64,000 nt of DNA from positions 19,892 to 83,891 of the forward strand of contig CAZKRB010000002.1 in the NCBI GenBank assembly GCA_964555065.1, read 5' to 3'. The DNA is from Syntrophus sp964555065 (GTDB taxonomy: Bacteria > Desulfobacterota > Syntrophia > Syntrophales > Syntrophaceae). The first letter of the stretch is position 1. Each line of letters begins with the position of its first letter. Shown here one piece after another: positions 1 through 7,170 of the stretch. A program made the translations under genes and the position numbers. The notes under the pieces were generated by a model. It made no database searches. It was not told the DNA's origin and saw only the letters and a list, made by a program, of their open reading frames with translations.

Positions 1-982
1 GCCTCTGGGTCTGCTGAAGAATCAGCTCCAGCTTGCGGGTGACATCGGGCGGCCATTCATCCCGCTCCAGGAGAAGCTGGGTTATACCGGCCACCGAATG
101 CAGGGGGGTGCCCAGATCATGAGCCAGTGTGGCCGTCAGGTATCCCAGGGCATTGAGCTGCTGCAGCTGATTGACCTGGCTCTGCAGCTGAACCACCTTG
201 AGGGTGGCTTCCTTGACCCGCAGTTCCAGCCCCCTGGTCAATTCCTGGTTCTGGCTGATGAAATTCTCGATTTCCCCGGCCATCACGTTGAAGTGATCCG
301 CCAGCTGCCCCCATTCATCGGAACGGTTGATCGGGATCCGCCGGGCCCGCTTTCCGGTGCGGAAGTCATCGATGGTTTCGATGATCCGGCGGAGCGGCCG
401 TCCGATCAGAACCCCGTAGCCCGTGGCCATGACGAGCAGAATCACGGCGAGAAGTCCCAGGGTGCTGAAAAAAAGCATCTTCTGGGCTCGGGAAAGGATT
501 TCCGTATCCGACTGCGAAAAAAGCAGGACACCAATCATGGTGCGCGCCGAGTGACCCTTCTCCGCAGGGATGGGATAGAGCAGACCCATGGCCGGCCCTG
601 CTTCCGTCCGCAGCGAATAATGATGCTTCGCCATGATCCGGGCGGTCTGGTTGATGAGATGCTCCGGCCACTCGTAGGGCACGCGCCCAGCCCCGGCGAT
701 GTAATCGACATCATCTCCCGAAAGGGAAATGATGTCGATGCGGGCCAGCCGGACATCGGTCTGGATATGGTCTTTCAGCGCCGTATCCAGAGCGGACAGC
801 CCACGGCGGGTGGGAAAACGCTGGTAAAAAGTGCTCAGAGTTTCGGCGATGCTGTCGAGCCTCTTGTACTGCTGCTCCGTCAGGATTCGCTCCAGGACGC
901 TGAGGTGTATCCAGCCCCAGAACGCCATGGTGAGGGCGAGGCCGAAGAGGGTGACGATGAGGATCCTTGTTTTCAGCGTCAT
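1..982 (-). CDS. sensor histidine kinase, C-terminus cut by window edge
   Basis: About 327 residues are visible. An N-terminal membrane helix (roughly residues 5-27) is followed by a periplasmic sensor segment, a second helix near residues 165-188, a HAMP-like linker with an RPLRRI motif, and a dimerisation helix with the phospho-accepting H-box LAHDLGTPLHS. The conserved histidine is residue 288. The ATPase domain lies beyond position 1, so it was not seen. I chose the ATG at 982, which opens with MTLKTRIL. Its ribosome site is weak (GGA about 12 bases upstream) and no earlier in-frame ATG was found. By family this is a membrane-bound kinase that phosphorylates a response regulator. Its signal and partner are unknown because the neighbour is outside the window. 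Confidence 0.85.
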   Translation of the reverse strand, partial: MTLKTRILIVTLFGLALTMAFWGWIHLSVLERILTEQQYKRLDSIAETLSTFYQRFPTRRGLSALDTALKDHIQTDVRLARIDIISLSGDDVDYIAGAGRVPYEWPEHLINQTARIMAKHHYSLRTEAGPAMGLLYPIPAEKGHSARTMIGVLLFSQSDTEILSRAQKMLFFSTLGLLAVILLVMATGYGVLIGRPLRRIIETIDDFRTGKRARRIPINRSDEWGQLADHFNVMAGEIENFISQNQELTRGLELRVKEATLKVVQLQSQVNQLQQLNALGYLTATLAHDLGTPLHSVAGITQLLLERDEWPPDVTRKLELILQQTQR

Positions 983-1174
983 GGCGAAATGGGGTCCTGA
1001 ATTTTGGGCAGGGCAAGGCTGCTTCCCCCCTGGCCGCTCCGTTTCCAGCTCAGAGAAGGACTCAAGGCAAAAAGGAAGGCGGATGCCGGAATTCGGCATG
1101 GCGCCGCCAGGTTCGCCAACGCAAAGTGCTCTGAGATGGAAATGGAAATGACCCCTTCTACAGGATTTTCAGGC

Positions 1175-1215
1175 AAAAAAAAAGAGGCATGAGGGGAATT
1201 CCCTTCATGCCTCTT
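1175..1215 (-). terminator. intrinsic terminator of the small Lys/Ala-rich gene
   Basis: The arms AAGAGGCATGA and TTCATGCCTCTT form a stem with a short GGGGAATTCCC centre. Read on the minus strand it is followed by nine T residues. It begins 28 bases past the stop of the gene at 1243-1500. Confidence 0.85.
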
Positions 1216-1242
1216 CTGCATCCAACGTTCTGCTTCGAGAAA

Positions 1243-1500
1243 TTATTTTACGGCAGGGGCGGCTTCGGGCGCCGGGGCGGCTTTCTCTTCAGCCGGTTTC
1301 GCGGCTTTCTTGGCGGCCTTCTTCGCCTTCTTTACCTTCTTCGGGGCTGCCTTCTTCACTTCCTTCTTGGCCGCTTCGGGTTTCGCAGCCTCAAGCTTCA
1401 CCGGTTCTTCCTTCACCGGGGCGGCAGCTTTTTCGGCCGCAAACGCAGAGGTCGAAAACAGGAAAACCAACCCAACGACATACAGCATAGCCTTCTTCAT
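1243..1500 (-). CDS. small exported Lys/Ala/Pro-rich protein
   Basis: 85 residues. Residues 1-22 are a clean Sec signal peptide (MKKAMLYVVGLVFLFSTSAF, then AA cleavage). The rest is low-complexity lysine, alanine, glutamate and proline with AAKK/KKAAPKK repeats like those of histone H1-type or cell-wall-binding tails. A strong ribosome site (GGAGAA) precedes the ATG, and a terminator follows at once, so it is a one-gene unit. No enzyme motif is visible. Such basic exported tails may bind anionic envelope polymers, but that is a guess. Low-complexity proteins are common false predictions; here the signal peptide, ribosome site and terminator together argue that it is real. Confidence 0.7.
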   Translation of the reverse strand: MKKAMLYVVGLVFLFSTSAFAAEKAAAPVKEEPVKLEAAKPEAAKKEVKKAAPKKVKKAKKAAKKAAKPAEEKAAPAPEAAPAVK

Positions 1501-1707
1501 GATTCTTCTCCTTTTCTCTTCACTTGTTCAAATTTGCGTCCTCCACGGGGAGGCCGCTTCAGATTTGATTCCTGAACTATGCATCGGTTGTGCCAGCCAT
1601 CAACTGAAAGTACGGAAGAGCGCTAAGCCTCTGTTTACACAAAGGAATAGTAGAATTGCTTCGCGGAATAGATGGGGAAGGGGCGGGGGATATTGGAGAA
1701 TTTCTCC

Positions 1708-2811
1708 TCACTTCCTGAGGAATAATGAATCAGCGTCCCGATCGGCCGGAGGCTTTTCCTTCATCCGGCGGTAGATCAGGCAATGGATGAAAAAGAAGAA
1801 GGCCACGGCGCCTCCCTGGCGGATCAGCCGGCGGGCGACTTTCCGGACCGCCTGCTGGCGATAAACCTTCCGGTCCGCAAGGTAGATGCCCAACAGCCCC
1901 CGATTGATCAACCGGTGAAAGGGGGCGTGGGGAAGGCGGGAAATGCTTTCGTCCGCGCAGGCATAAAAATGGGACAGGCGCTTTTCCATCTCCGCCGTGC
2001 TCGGGTAGAAGGAGCAGAAATTCAAATCGCCCCCTTGCCGGTCCTCCTCCTGGTCGATGAGATAATCCAGGAGAATATGCAGCCCCTGAACCCAGGGGAA
2101 ATAGGCCTTCTTGATCTCCCCGGACAGCTCCGGGCGGAAATCCCCGGCAAAGGCGGAAGAGACGAGGCAGAAGATCCCCAGGGTCGATCCGGCACAGGCG
2201 GAAAACTCATACCAGGTCATCGCCGGCAGCACCTTCCGATGCTCCGAGAACCAGGAGCTCAACCTCAAGACCCGCTGCTCCTTCCGGACATGCTTATGGA
2301 CTTGAAGCTCGCAGTAGTGGCCGGCCAGTTCATGCAGGTCGCGAGTGATGGCCGGGTAGGCGGAGAGCCCGGCGAGAACCTCCTGGCAGGTTTTGACCAG
2401 ATCCGCCAGGTATCCCCCGTCCTCCTGCTCCCGGCGGAACACATAATAGTGTCCCGGAGGCGCCCCGGGCGTCAGGGCGTGGTGCATGGAGGTGTGGAGC
2501 GCGCGGAAATCCGCGGGATCCAGGGAAGTGCTCCGGTCGCAGAGATTGTCGAGATAGTCGCTGATGGTCTGATAGGCGATGATGAAGCGGATGGCTTCGT
2601 CAAAGTGAGACTCGGACAGCAGGGCATAGATGGCGCCGCCCTCGCAGTGAAAGGTCTTGGCCCGGATGCTCATGACGGCCTGCCGGCGAAGTTCGGGGTC
2701 CGGGATCGCCTCCGCGCGCCGCTGCCATCCCGTCAGATAATGCTCAACCCGGGGGCGCACCTGCAGAAAAATTCGGGTGGTCAACGTGGGCAGGCGCGTC
2801 GGAACCTTCAA
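1708..2811 (-). CDS. DUF2600 / tetraprenyl-beta-curcumene synthase-like terpene synthase
   Basis: 367 residues, the usual length of the DUF2600 family, whose characterised member is Bacillus YtpB. Two family signatures are clear: an aspartate cluster DYLDNLCDRS at residues 85-94 and a second metal-binding segment DYLIDQEEDRQGGDLNF at about 249-265. They are the two Mg-diphosphate sites of these large-terpene cyclases. A hydrophobic segment lies near the C-terminus (AVAFFFFIHCLIY). By family the enzyme ionises a long polyprenyl diphosphate to make a C25-C35 terpene. The actual substrate here is unknown. No prenyltransferase or squalene-hopene cyclase gene is adjacent, so it stands alone between a small exported protein and the kup locus. 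The family assignment is firm and the product is not. Confidence 0.85.
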   Translation of the reverse strand: MKVPTRLPTLTTRIFLQVRPRVEHYLTGWQRRAEAIPDPELRRQAVMSIRAKTFHCEGGAIYALLSESHFDEAIRFIIAYQTISDYLDNLCDRSTSLDPADFRALHTSMHHALTPGAPPGHYYVFRREQEDGGYLADLVKTCQEVLAGLSAYPAITRDLHELAGHYCELQVHKHVRKEQRVLRLSSWFSEHRKVLPAMTWYEFSACAGSTLGIFCLVSSAFAGDFRPELSGEIKKAYFPWVQGLHILLDYLIDQEEDRQGGDLNFCSFYPSTAEMEKRLSHFYACADESISRLPHAPFHRLINRGLLGIYLADRKVYRQQAVRKVARRLIRQGGAVAFFFFIHCLIYRRMKEKPPADRDADSLFLRK

Positions 2812-3051
2812 GAATGTTCTCCTCGGAAGCGGGATTGGGAAACGGACAGCGAATCTTTTCCTAACACAGCCAACCGCTCAACACAAGATTACGATCAGAA
2901 ATCCCACCGGGCAGGGCGTGTTTCTGTTTGCAATCCTTTTCCCCTGCCGGTATAAGTTTCTGTGATCTTAGGGAAAATAGTCCATGGAAGGATAATCGGA
3001 CCCGAACCTCTGGAGGTTCCGTCACTGCCCCCGACTGCCGAAGATGACCCC

Positions 3052-3080
3052 TTGACAACGAGATTTTTTAATGGTTTATG
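3052..3080 (+). promoter_or_regulatory. candidate sigma-70 promoter of the kup riboswitch RNA
   Basis: A perfect -35 TTGACA at 3052-3057 is followed 17 bases later by TTTATG, a weak -10 (3 of 6 matches). Transcription would start close to 3086, just where the riboswitch structure begins, and this positional fit is the main support. Confidence 0.5.
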
Positions 3081-3082
3081 GA

Positions 3083-3212
3083 AGCCGCCTAATCTGCAGA
3101 TTGTGGAGCGGGGGACCCATTTGTCCCGGGGCGTATCGCCATCTCGATGGCGTAGGGCATCCTCTTCGGCCCGAGCCCGTCAGCTAACCTCGCAGGCGTC
3201 GTTGAGGAGAGC
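3083..3212 (+). ncRNA. c-di-AMP riboswitch (ydaO-yuaA type) upstream of kup
   Basis: The segment carries the conserved blocks of the ydaO-yuaA aptamer in order: GCCGCCTAATC at the start, GGAGCGGGGGACCCA (3105-3119), GGGGCG (3128-3133), TAGGGC (3153-3158), and the most diagnostic block CCCGAGCCCGTCAGCTAACC followed by TCGCAGGCGT (3170-3199). These are very close to the Bacillus ydaO element. The family binds cyclic di-AMP and usually shuts off potassium uptake and wall-remodelling genes. Here it lies about 65 bases before a Kup potassium transporter, a classic target. A GC hairpin (GGAG-gaccg-CTCC, 3227-3238) between aptamer and start codon may be the expression platform. I see no clear U-tract, so control could be at translation. 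Confidence 0.93.
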
Positions 3213-3274
3213 TCCCGGAATCATCCGGAGGACCGCTCCTCCAATCCTTAGATTTCGGGGGTTTTGTAAGTCCA

Positions 3275-5209
3275 TTGAGCCGTCATCCTGACGAACCTGT
3301 TTCTCCCTCCAGCAAGAACAGCCACTCGGATGCTCATGGGCAGCCGAAAGGGAAATTCCTCCTTCTCGCCCTGGGCGCCCTGGGGGTCGTCTTCGGCGAC
3401 CTGGGAACCAGCCCGCTCTATACGATCCGGGAGTGCTTTCATGGAACCCATGCCATCGCCCTCACCAGGGCCAATCTCCTGGGGACGCTGTCGCTGATCT
3501 TCTGGTCGATGACCATGGTTCTCTGCATCAAGTATGTGGTCTTCATCCTCCGGGCGGACAACCGGGGAGAGGGGGGGATTTTTGCCCTCCTGGGTCTGAT
3601 CCCCCGCTCATCGGGAAAGATTTCTCCCCGTCTGCGAGCCACAACGATGCTGGCAGGCATTCTGGGGGCGGGACTGCTCTGCGGGGAGGGGATCATCACC
3701 CCGGCCATTTCCGTTCTTTCCGCCATCGAGGGTCTGGAGGTCGCAACCGAAGCGGCCAAGCCGATGGTCGTGCCCCTGACCTGCATCATTCTCCTGGCGC
3801 TCTTTCTTTTCCAACGTCGGGGAACGGCGGACATCGGAGCCATTTTCGGCCCGATCATGCTCCTGTGGTTCGCCTCCATCAGCATCCTTGGATTCCGCCA
3901 TGTCCTGAACGAACCCCAGGTCCTCCAGGCCGTCAACCCGCTCCATGCTTTTCATTTCTTTGCGACCAACCACCTCCACGGCTTTGTCGTCCTCGGCTCC
4001 GTGGTCCTCTGCCTGACGGGCGGCGAGGCCCTTTACGCGGACCTGGGCCATTTCGGACGCAATGCCATCCGTTTTTCCTGGCTGGCCGTCGCCTATCCGG
4101 CCCTCCTGCTCAACTATTTCGGCCAGGGGGCTCTCCTGCTCCATCACCCGGAAATGAAGGTCAACCCCTTTTACGGCGTCGTCCCCTCGGTTCTCCTTTA
4201 TCCCATGGTCGCCCTGGCCACGGTTGCCGCGGTCATCGCCTCGCAGGCGCTCATTTCCGGGGTTTTCTCCATCACCCAGCAGGGTATCCAGCTGGGCTTT
4301 CTCCCCCGGATCCGGATTGTGCACACCTCCAGCGAAATGGAGGGGCAGATCTACATCCCCTTTGTCAACTACGTCCTGATGATCGCCTGCATCGGCGTCG
4401 TTCTCGGTTTCGGCGCGTCCAGTCGGCTGGCCGGGGCCTACGGCCTCTCCGTGACCGGCACGATGGCGATCTCCTCTTTCCTTTTCTTCCTGGTCCTGGT
4501 CAACCGGAGGAAATGGCCGCTCTGGAAGGCTATCCCCCTGGTTGCGACCTTTCTGGTGTTCGACCTTTCCTTTCTGGGGGCCAATTTCCTGAAAATCGTC
4601 GACGGCGGCTGGTTCACCCTGCTGGCCGCGCTGGTTATCTTCTTCATCATGACCACCTGGCGCAGGGGACGGGAAGAACTTAACCTCATGCTGCAGGAAG
4701 AGAGGCTGCCGACGGACATTTTTCTCGACGATCTGGCGCACCACAACCTGCCCCGTGTGCCGGGAACGGCGATCTTCATGACCATCTCGCCCTCGGGAAT
4801 CCCGCTGACCCTTCTCCACCATGTCAAGCACAACCACATGCTCCATGAAAAAGTGCTGCTCCTCACGATCCGTTCCGTCGGTGTGCCCACGGTGCCGGCC
4901 GGCGAGCGGGTAACGGTCGAAGACCTGGGCCAGGGATTCTACCGTATCGAGGCCATCGTCGGCTTCATGCAGAAGCCCGACGTGCCCGAAGTTCTGAAGA
5001 TCGCTGCCAGCCAGGGACTGAAAACGGATCCCATGACGACGACCTTCTACCTGGGGAGAGAACTGCTGCTCACCACGGGAAGGGCAAAGATGATGCGCTG
5101 GCGGAAGGCGCTGTTCGCCTTCATGTCCCGCAATGCCGGAACCCCTGCGGCCTACTTCAACCTGCCGGTCAACCGGGTGGTGGAACTGGGCGCGCAGGTG
5201 GAAATCTAA
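3275..5209 (+). CDS. kup: Kup-family potassium uptake protein
   Basis: 644 residues, close to the family norm. The first 30 residues are polar, then GKFLLLALGALGVVFGD begins helix 1 with the hallmark FGDLGTSPLYT at about residues 41-51. About twelve hydrophobic helices follow up to residue 460, then a roughly 180-residue cytoplasmic C-terminal domain, as in E. coli Kup. The family imports K+ with protons across the inner membrane. The start at 3275 is a TTG; no in-frame ATG is near and the ribosome site is poor, so the exact start is uncertain. A c-di-AMP riboswitch just upstream predicts repression when c-di-AMP is high. A pentapeptide-repeat gene follows after 52 bases. Confidence 0.95.
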   Translation: MSRHPDEPVSPSSKNSHSDAHGQPKGKFLLLALGALGVVFGDLGTSPLYTIRECFHGTHAIALTRANLLGTLSLIFWSMTMVLCIKYVVFILRADNRGEGGIFALLGLIPRSSGKISPRLRATTMLAGILGAGLLCGEGIITPAISVLSAIEGLEVATEAAKPMVVPLTCIILLALFLFQRRGTADIGAIFGPIMLLWFASISILGFRHVLNEPQVLQAVNPLHAFHFFATNHLHGFVVLGSVVLCLTGGEALYADLGHFGRNAIRFSWLAVAYPALLLNYFGQGALLLHHPEMKVNPFYGVVPSVLLYPMVALATVAAVIASQALISGVFSITQQGIQLGFLPRIRIVHTSSEMEGQIYIPFVNYVLMIACIGVVLGFGASSRLAGAYGLSVTGTMAISSFLFFLVLVNRRKWPLWKAIPLVATFLVFDLSFLGANFLKIVDGGWFTLLAALVIFFIMTTWRRGREELNLMLQEERLPTDIFLDDLAHHNLPRVPGTAIFMTISPSGIPLTLLHHVKHNHMLHEKVLLLTIRSVGVPTVPAGERVTVEDLGQGFYRIEAIVGFMQKPDVPEVLKIAASQGLKTDPMTTTFYLGRELLLTTGRAKMMRWRKALFAFMSRNAGTPAAYFNLPVNRVVELGAQVEI

Positions 5210-5261
5210 TGGCCCCAAGGCGCCGGCCGGAAAAATCTCTCCTTTGGCGGAGCATTTGTCC

Positions 5262-5948
5262 ATGGAAGAAAAGAAGCATTCCGAGATTCTGAAAGAGGGG
5301 GCAGAAGCCTGGAACTCCTGGCGAGCCCAGCATCCCCAGCAGCTGCCCAGCCTTCGCCGGGCCGATCTCCGCGGTTTGGATCTCAGTCGGGCGGACCTGC
5401 GGGAGGCCGACCTCAGTGAGGCAAACCTCCAGGAGGCGAACCTAAGCCGGGCCAACCTCGAGAAGGCGGATCTCACCGAAGCGATTCTCCAATCGGCGAC
5501 ATTGACCGGGGCAAATCTCCACGGGGCCTACCTCGGCGGGGCGGATCTCGGTGGCACGGACCTCAGCGGGGGAAATCTGCGCCATGCCGATCTCCGGGGG
5601 GCAGACCTCAGCAAGGCCAAGCTCCGCGGCGTGAATCTCAGCGAGGCAAACCTCAGCGAGTCAGATTTGACGGAGGCAAATCTCTCCCGGGCGGATCTTT
5701 CCCGGGCGAATCTCACCGCGGCGATTCTCCGGCTTGCCGATCTCAGTGAGGCCAACCTGAGCGGAGCCAATCTGACGGAGGCTAACCTCCAGCAGACTTA
5801 TCTCATTGAAGCCTACCTGGTCGGCGCCAACCTCTCCGGTGCCGATCTCCGCGGCGCCTACCTTCGGCGGGCGGATCTTTCCCAGGCAAACCTCACCGGC
5901 GTGGACCTCACGGAAGCGGATCTCGAGGGGGCAAAACGCGGCCCTTAG
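5262..5948 (+). CDS. pentapeptide-repeat protein
   Basis: 228 residues. After a 35-residue leader (MEEKKHSEILKEGAEAWNSW) the protein is almost wholly A(D/N)Lxx repeats, about 35 in a row (for example ADLRGLDLSRADLREADLSE), which would fold as a right-handed quadrilateral beta helix. A longer open frame from 5133 overlaps the end of kup, but the ATG at 5262 with GGCGGAG ten bases upstream is the sensible start. The gene is 52 bases after kup on the same strand and probably shares its transcript. Pentapeptide proteins include gyrase-protecting DNA mimics and many of unknown role. The W-containing leader resembles those of generic regulators, and no specific role can be claimed. The coding DNA is itself strongly repetitive. 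Confidence 0.85.
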   Translation: MEEKKHSEILKEGAEAWNSWRAQHPQQLPSLRRADLRGLDLSRADLREADLSEANLQEANLSRANLEKADLTEAILQSATLTGANLHGAYLGGADLGGTDLSGGNLRHADLRGADLSKAKLRGVNLSEANLSESDLTEANLSRADLSRANLTAAILRLADLSEANLSGANLTEANLQQTYLIEAYLVGANLSGADLRGAYLRRADLSQANLTGVDLTEADLEGAKRGP

Positions 5949-6038
5949 CCTCTTAAACCACTTAGGAGGCGTCTGTATAGAGAAGAGGGATCGAACTTGT
6001 CCGGAAGCTCCTCCCGGTCTGCTCCTTTTGCCGGACGG

Positions 6039-6090
6039 CGTCGTTGAGGAGATTCTCCCAAATTTTCTGGCAGGAAACTGCTTCTCCAAT
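6039..6090 (+). pseudogene. remnant of a second riboswitch 3' end with terminator-like hairpin
   Basis: The 16 bases GGCGTCGTTGAGGAGA are identical to the end of the kup riboswitch at 3195-3210, followed by a similar TCTCCC. Next come the hairpin GCAG-gaaa-CTGC, TTCTCC and a T-tract AATTTTTT (about 6083-6090), which looks like the terminator half of such a riboswitch. The conserved aptamer core (GTCAGCTAACC) is missing, so ligand binding is not expected. Confidence 0.6.
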
Positions 6091-6149
6091 TTTTTCTCTG
6101 CGGGGGAGGTGTGCGGTCTTTAGTTTCCCATCGTAACGCAGACGGACCT

Positions 6150-6291
6150 GCGTCAGTCCGGAATTCCCAACCCGAATCCCAATCAAAACACGCTTCAAAG
6201 GGGAAATTTCTGTTGCTGGCCCTGGGCGTCGTCTTCGGCGACCTGGGAACCAGTCCCATCTGGGCGCTCAGTGGAGCTGTAATCCGCTGAA
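6150..6291 (+). pseudogene. decayed N-terminal fragment of a second kup gene
   Basis: Translation in the frame ending at a TGA near 6290 gives KGKFLLLALGVVFGDLGTSP followed by IWALSGAVIR and a stop. Up to the proline this is the kup N-terminus (KGKFLLLALGALGVVFGDLG) with three residues deleted. Bases 6226-6255 are almost identical to the matching part of kup. Nothing of the remaining roughly 590 residues is left. It follows a riboswitch remnant in the same order and spacing as the intact locus, so a whole riboswitch-kup unit was once duplicated here. Confidence 0.8.
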
Positions 6292-6383
6292 GGAGAGGAA
6301 AGGGAACCGCCCCGTGGCGCATTGGCGCCGCCGGGACGGTTGGTGGAAGGAAAGGTTCCGGATCGTTCCGGAGGACGATCCGC

Positions 6384-6935
6384 TTAGCGGGCGTTCCCGT
6401 CCGCACCGGGACCGGGGCCCATCCTATGGGGGCCATGGCCGGGGCCGTCACCCATCATGCCAGGGCCGGGACCATTGACTTTCCCGTGCCCCATCCCCGG
6501 ACCGGACCCGCCGCCGAAACAGTGGCCCGCCTTGCCGGAGCTGATGAGGCGTTCCCGCTGCTCAGGGGTCAACAGCTTGTAGACCGCCCACTGGTAATCG
6601 GTCCTCTTGTCGTGGATCTGATCCCGAATGCTTCGAATTTCCTTATCCGCCGCCGTTATCTTGGCCTGGTCGGGATTCTTTTCCAGCCAAAGCAGCCTCA
6701 GATCTCCCTGTTTGCTGAACATTTTATCTCGAAGCGGCTTGACGTCCTTCAGGTGATTTTTCTGCATCTCCGTCACTTTCGCTTTCTGATCCGCCGTCAG
6801 GTTGAGTCCCGGGATTCTGGTAATGTTCCCGCAGGGACTGTCTCCCTGCCCCCTCCAGCCCCGATAGGCGAAAGAGGGGACGGCAACGGCCGCAACGAGG
6901 AAAAACACCGCCATTATCATCAGTAGCTTTTTCAT
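6384..6935 (-). CDS. ZraP/CpxP/Spy-like periplasmic LTxxQ protein
   Basis: 183 residues. Residues 1-23 are a Sec signal peptide ending PSFA-YRG. The body is helical with LTADQKAKVTEMQKNHLKD and LLTPEQRERL, two LTxxQ-type motifs typical of Spy, CpxP and ZraP. The C-terminal 45 residues are Gly/Pro/Met/His-rich (GPGMGHG, GPGPGMMG, GHGPHRMGPG), a plausible metal-binding tail. It is divergent from a ZraSR-like kinase/regulator pair, the same arrangement as E. coli zraP-zraSR, and has its own sigma-54 promoter. The likely role is a periplasmic chaperone or metal buffer that also damps the kinase. The ribosome site AAGGAG lies 10 bases before the ATG. The symbol is withheld because sequence identity to E. 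coli ZraP cannot be judged. Confidence 0.85.
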   Translation of the reverse strand: MKKLLMIMAVFFLVAAVAVPSFAYRGWRGQGDSPCGNITRIPGLNLTADQKAKVTEMQKNHLKDVKPLRDKMFSKQGDLRLLWLEKNPDQAKITAADKEIRSIRDQIHDKRTDYQWAVYKLLTPEQRERLISSGKAGHCFGGGSGPGMGHGKVNGPGPGMMGDGPGHGPHRMGPGPGADGNAR

Positions 6936-6979
6936 GGTTCTCTTCTCCTTTTGAAAATTTGTTTTTGCTTATCTATAGG

Positions 6980-6994
6980 GCAACAGCCGTGCCA
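6980..6994 (-). promoter_or_regulatory. sigma-54 (-24/-12) promoter of the zraP-like gene
   Basis: On the minus strand the sequence reads TGGCACggctgTTGC, an exact match to the RpoN consensus TGGCAC-N5-TTGC. The -12 element lies 45 bases before the start codon at 6935, a good leader length. The neighbouring regulator at 8937 is a sigma-54 activator, which supports the call. Confidence 0.9.
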
Positions 6995-7018
6995 GAGACG
7001 AAGACTCGACACAACTAA

Positions 7019-7047
7019 TTGAATTGTATTAAGAATTTACAATTCAA
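7019..7047. promoter_or_regulatory. perfect inverted repeat, candidate activator-binding site
   Basis: The arms TTGAATTGTA (7019-7028) and TACAATTCAA (7038-7047) are perfect inverted repeats with a 9-base AT-rich centre. The centre is about 40 bases upstream of the -24 box of the sigma-54 promoter and about 140 bases before the kinase gene. Symmetry and position fit binding by a Fis-type HTH dimer of the NtrC-family regulator encoded next door. Confidence 0.6.
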
Positions 7048-7170
7048 CATCCTCCGGGCGGCGGCGGGAAGGACCAATCTGGGTAATAAGTATCCAATTG
7101 CAGTATCCAACTGGTTAAGGTATATCCAATCCTGACTGATCACGGTCAGATCTAACCGCCGGAGCAACAA

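Noticed and set aside
98..1000. 300-residue plus-strand frame at the left edge
   Set aside because: Shadow of the sensor kinase, whose H-box and HAMP region read clearly on the minus strand.
3608..5476. 622-residue open frame on the minus strand
   Set aside because: Exact antisense of kup with arginine/histidine/glutamine-rich low-quality sequence; high-GC shadow frame.
5340..5940. Repetitive DNA that could be mistaken for a CRISPR array or tandem repeat
   Set aside because: It is the codon-level repeat of a pentapeptide protein; units are 15 bases, degenerate and without spacers.
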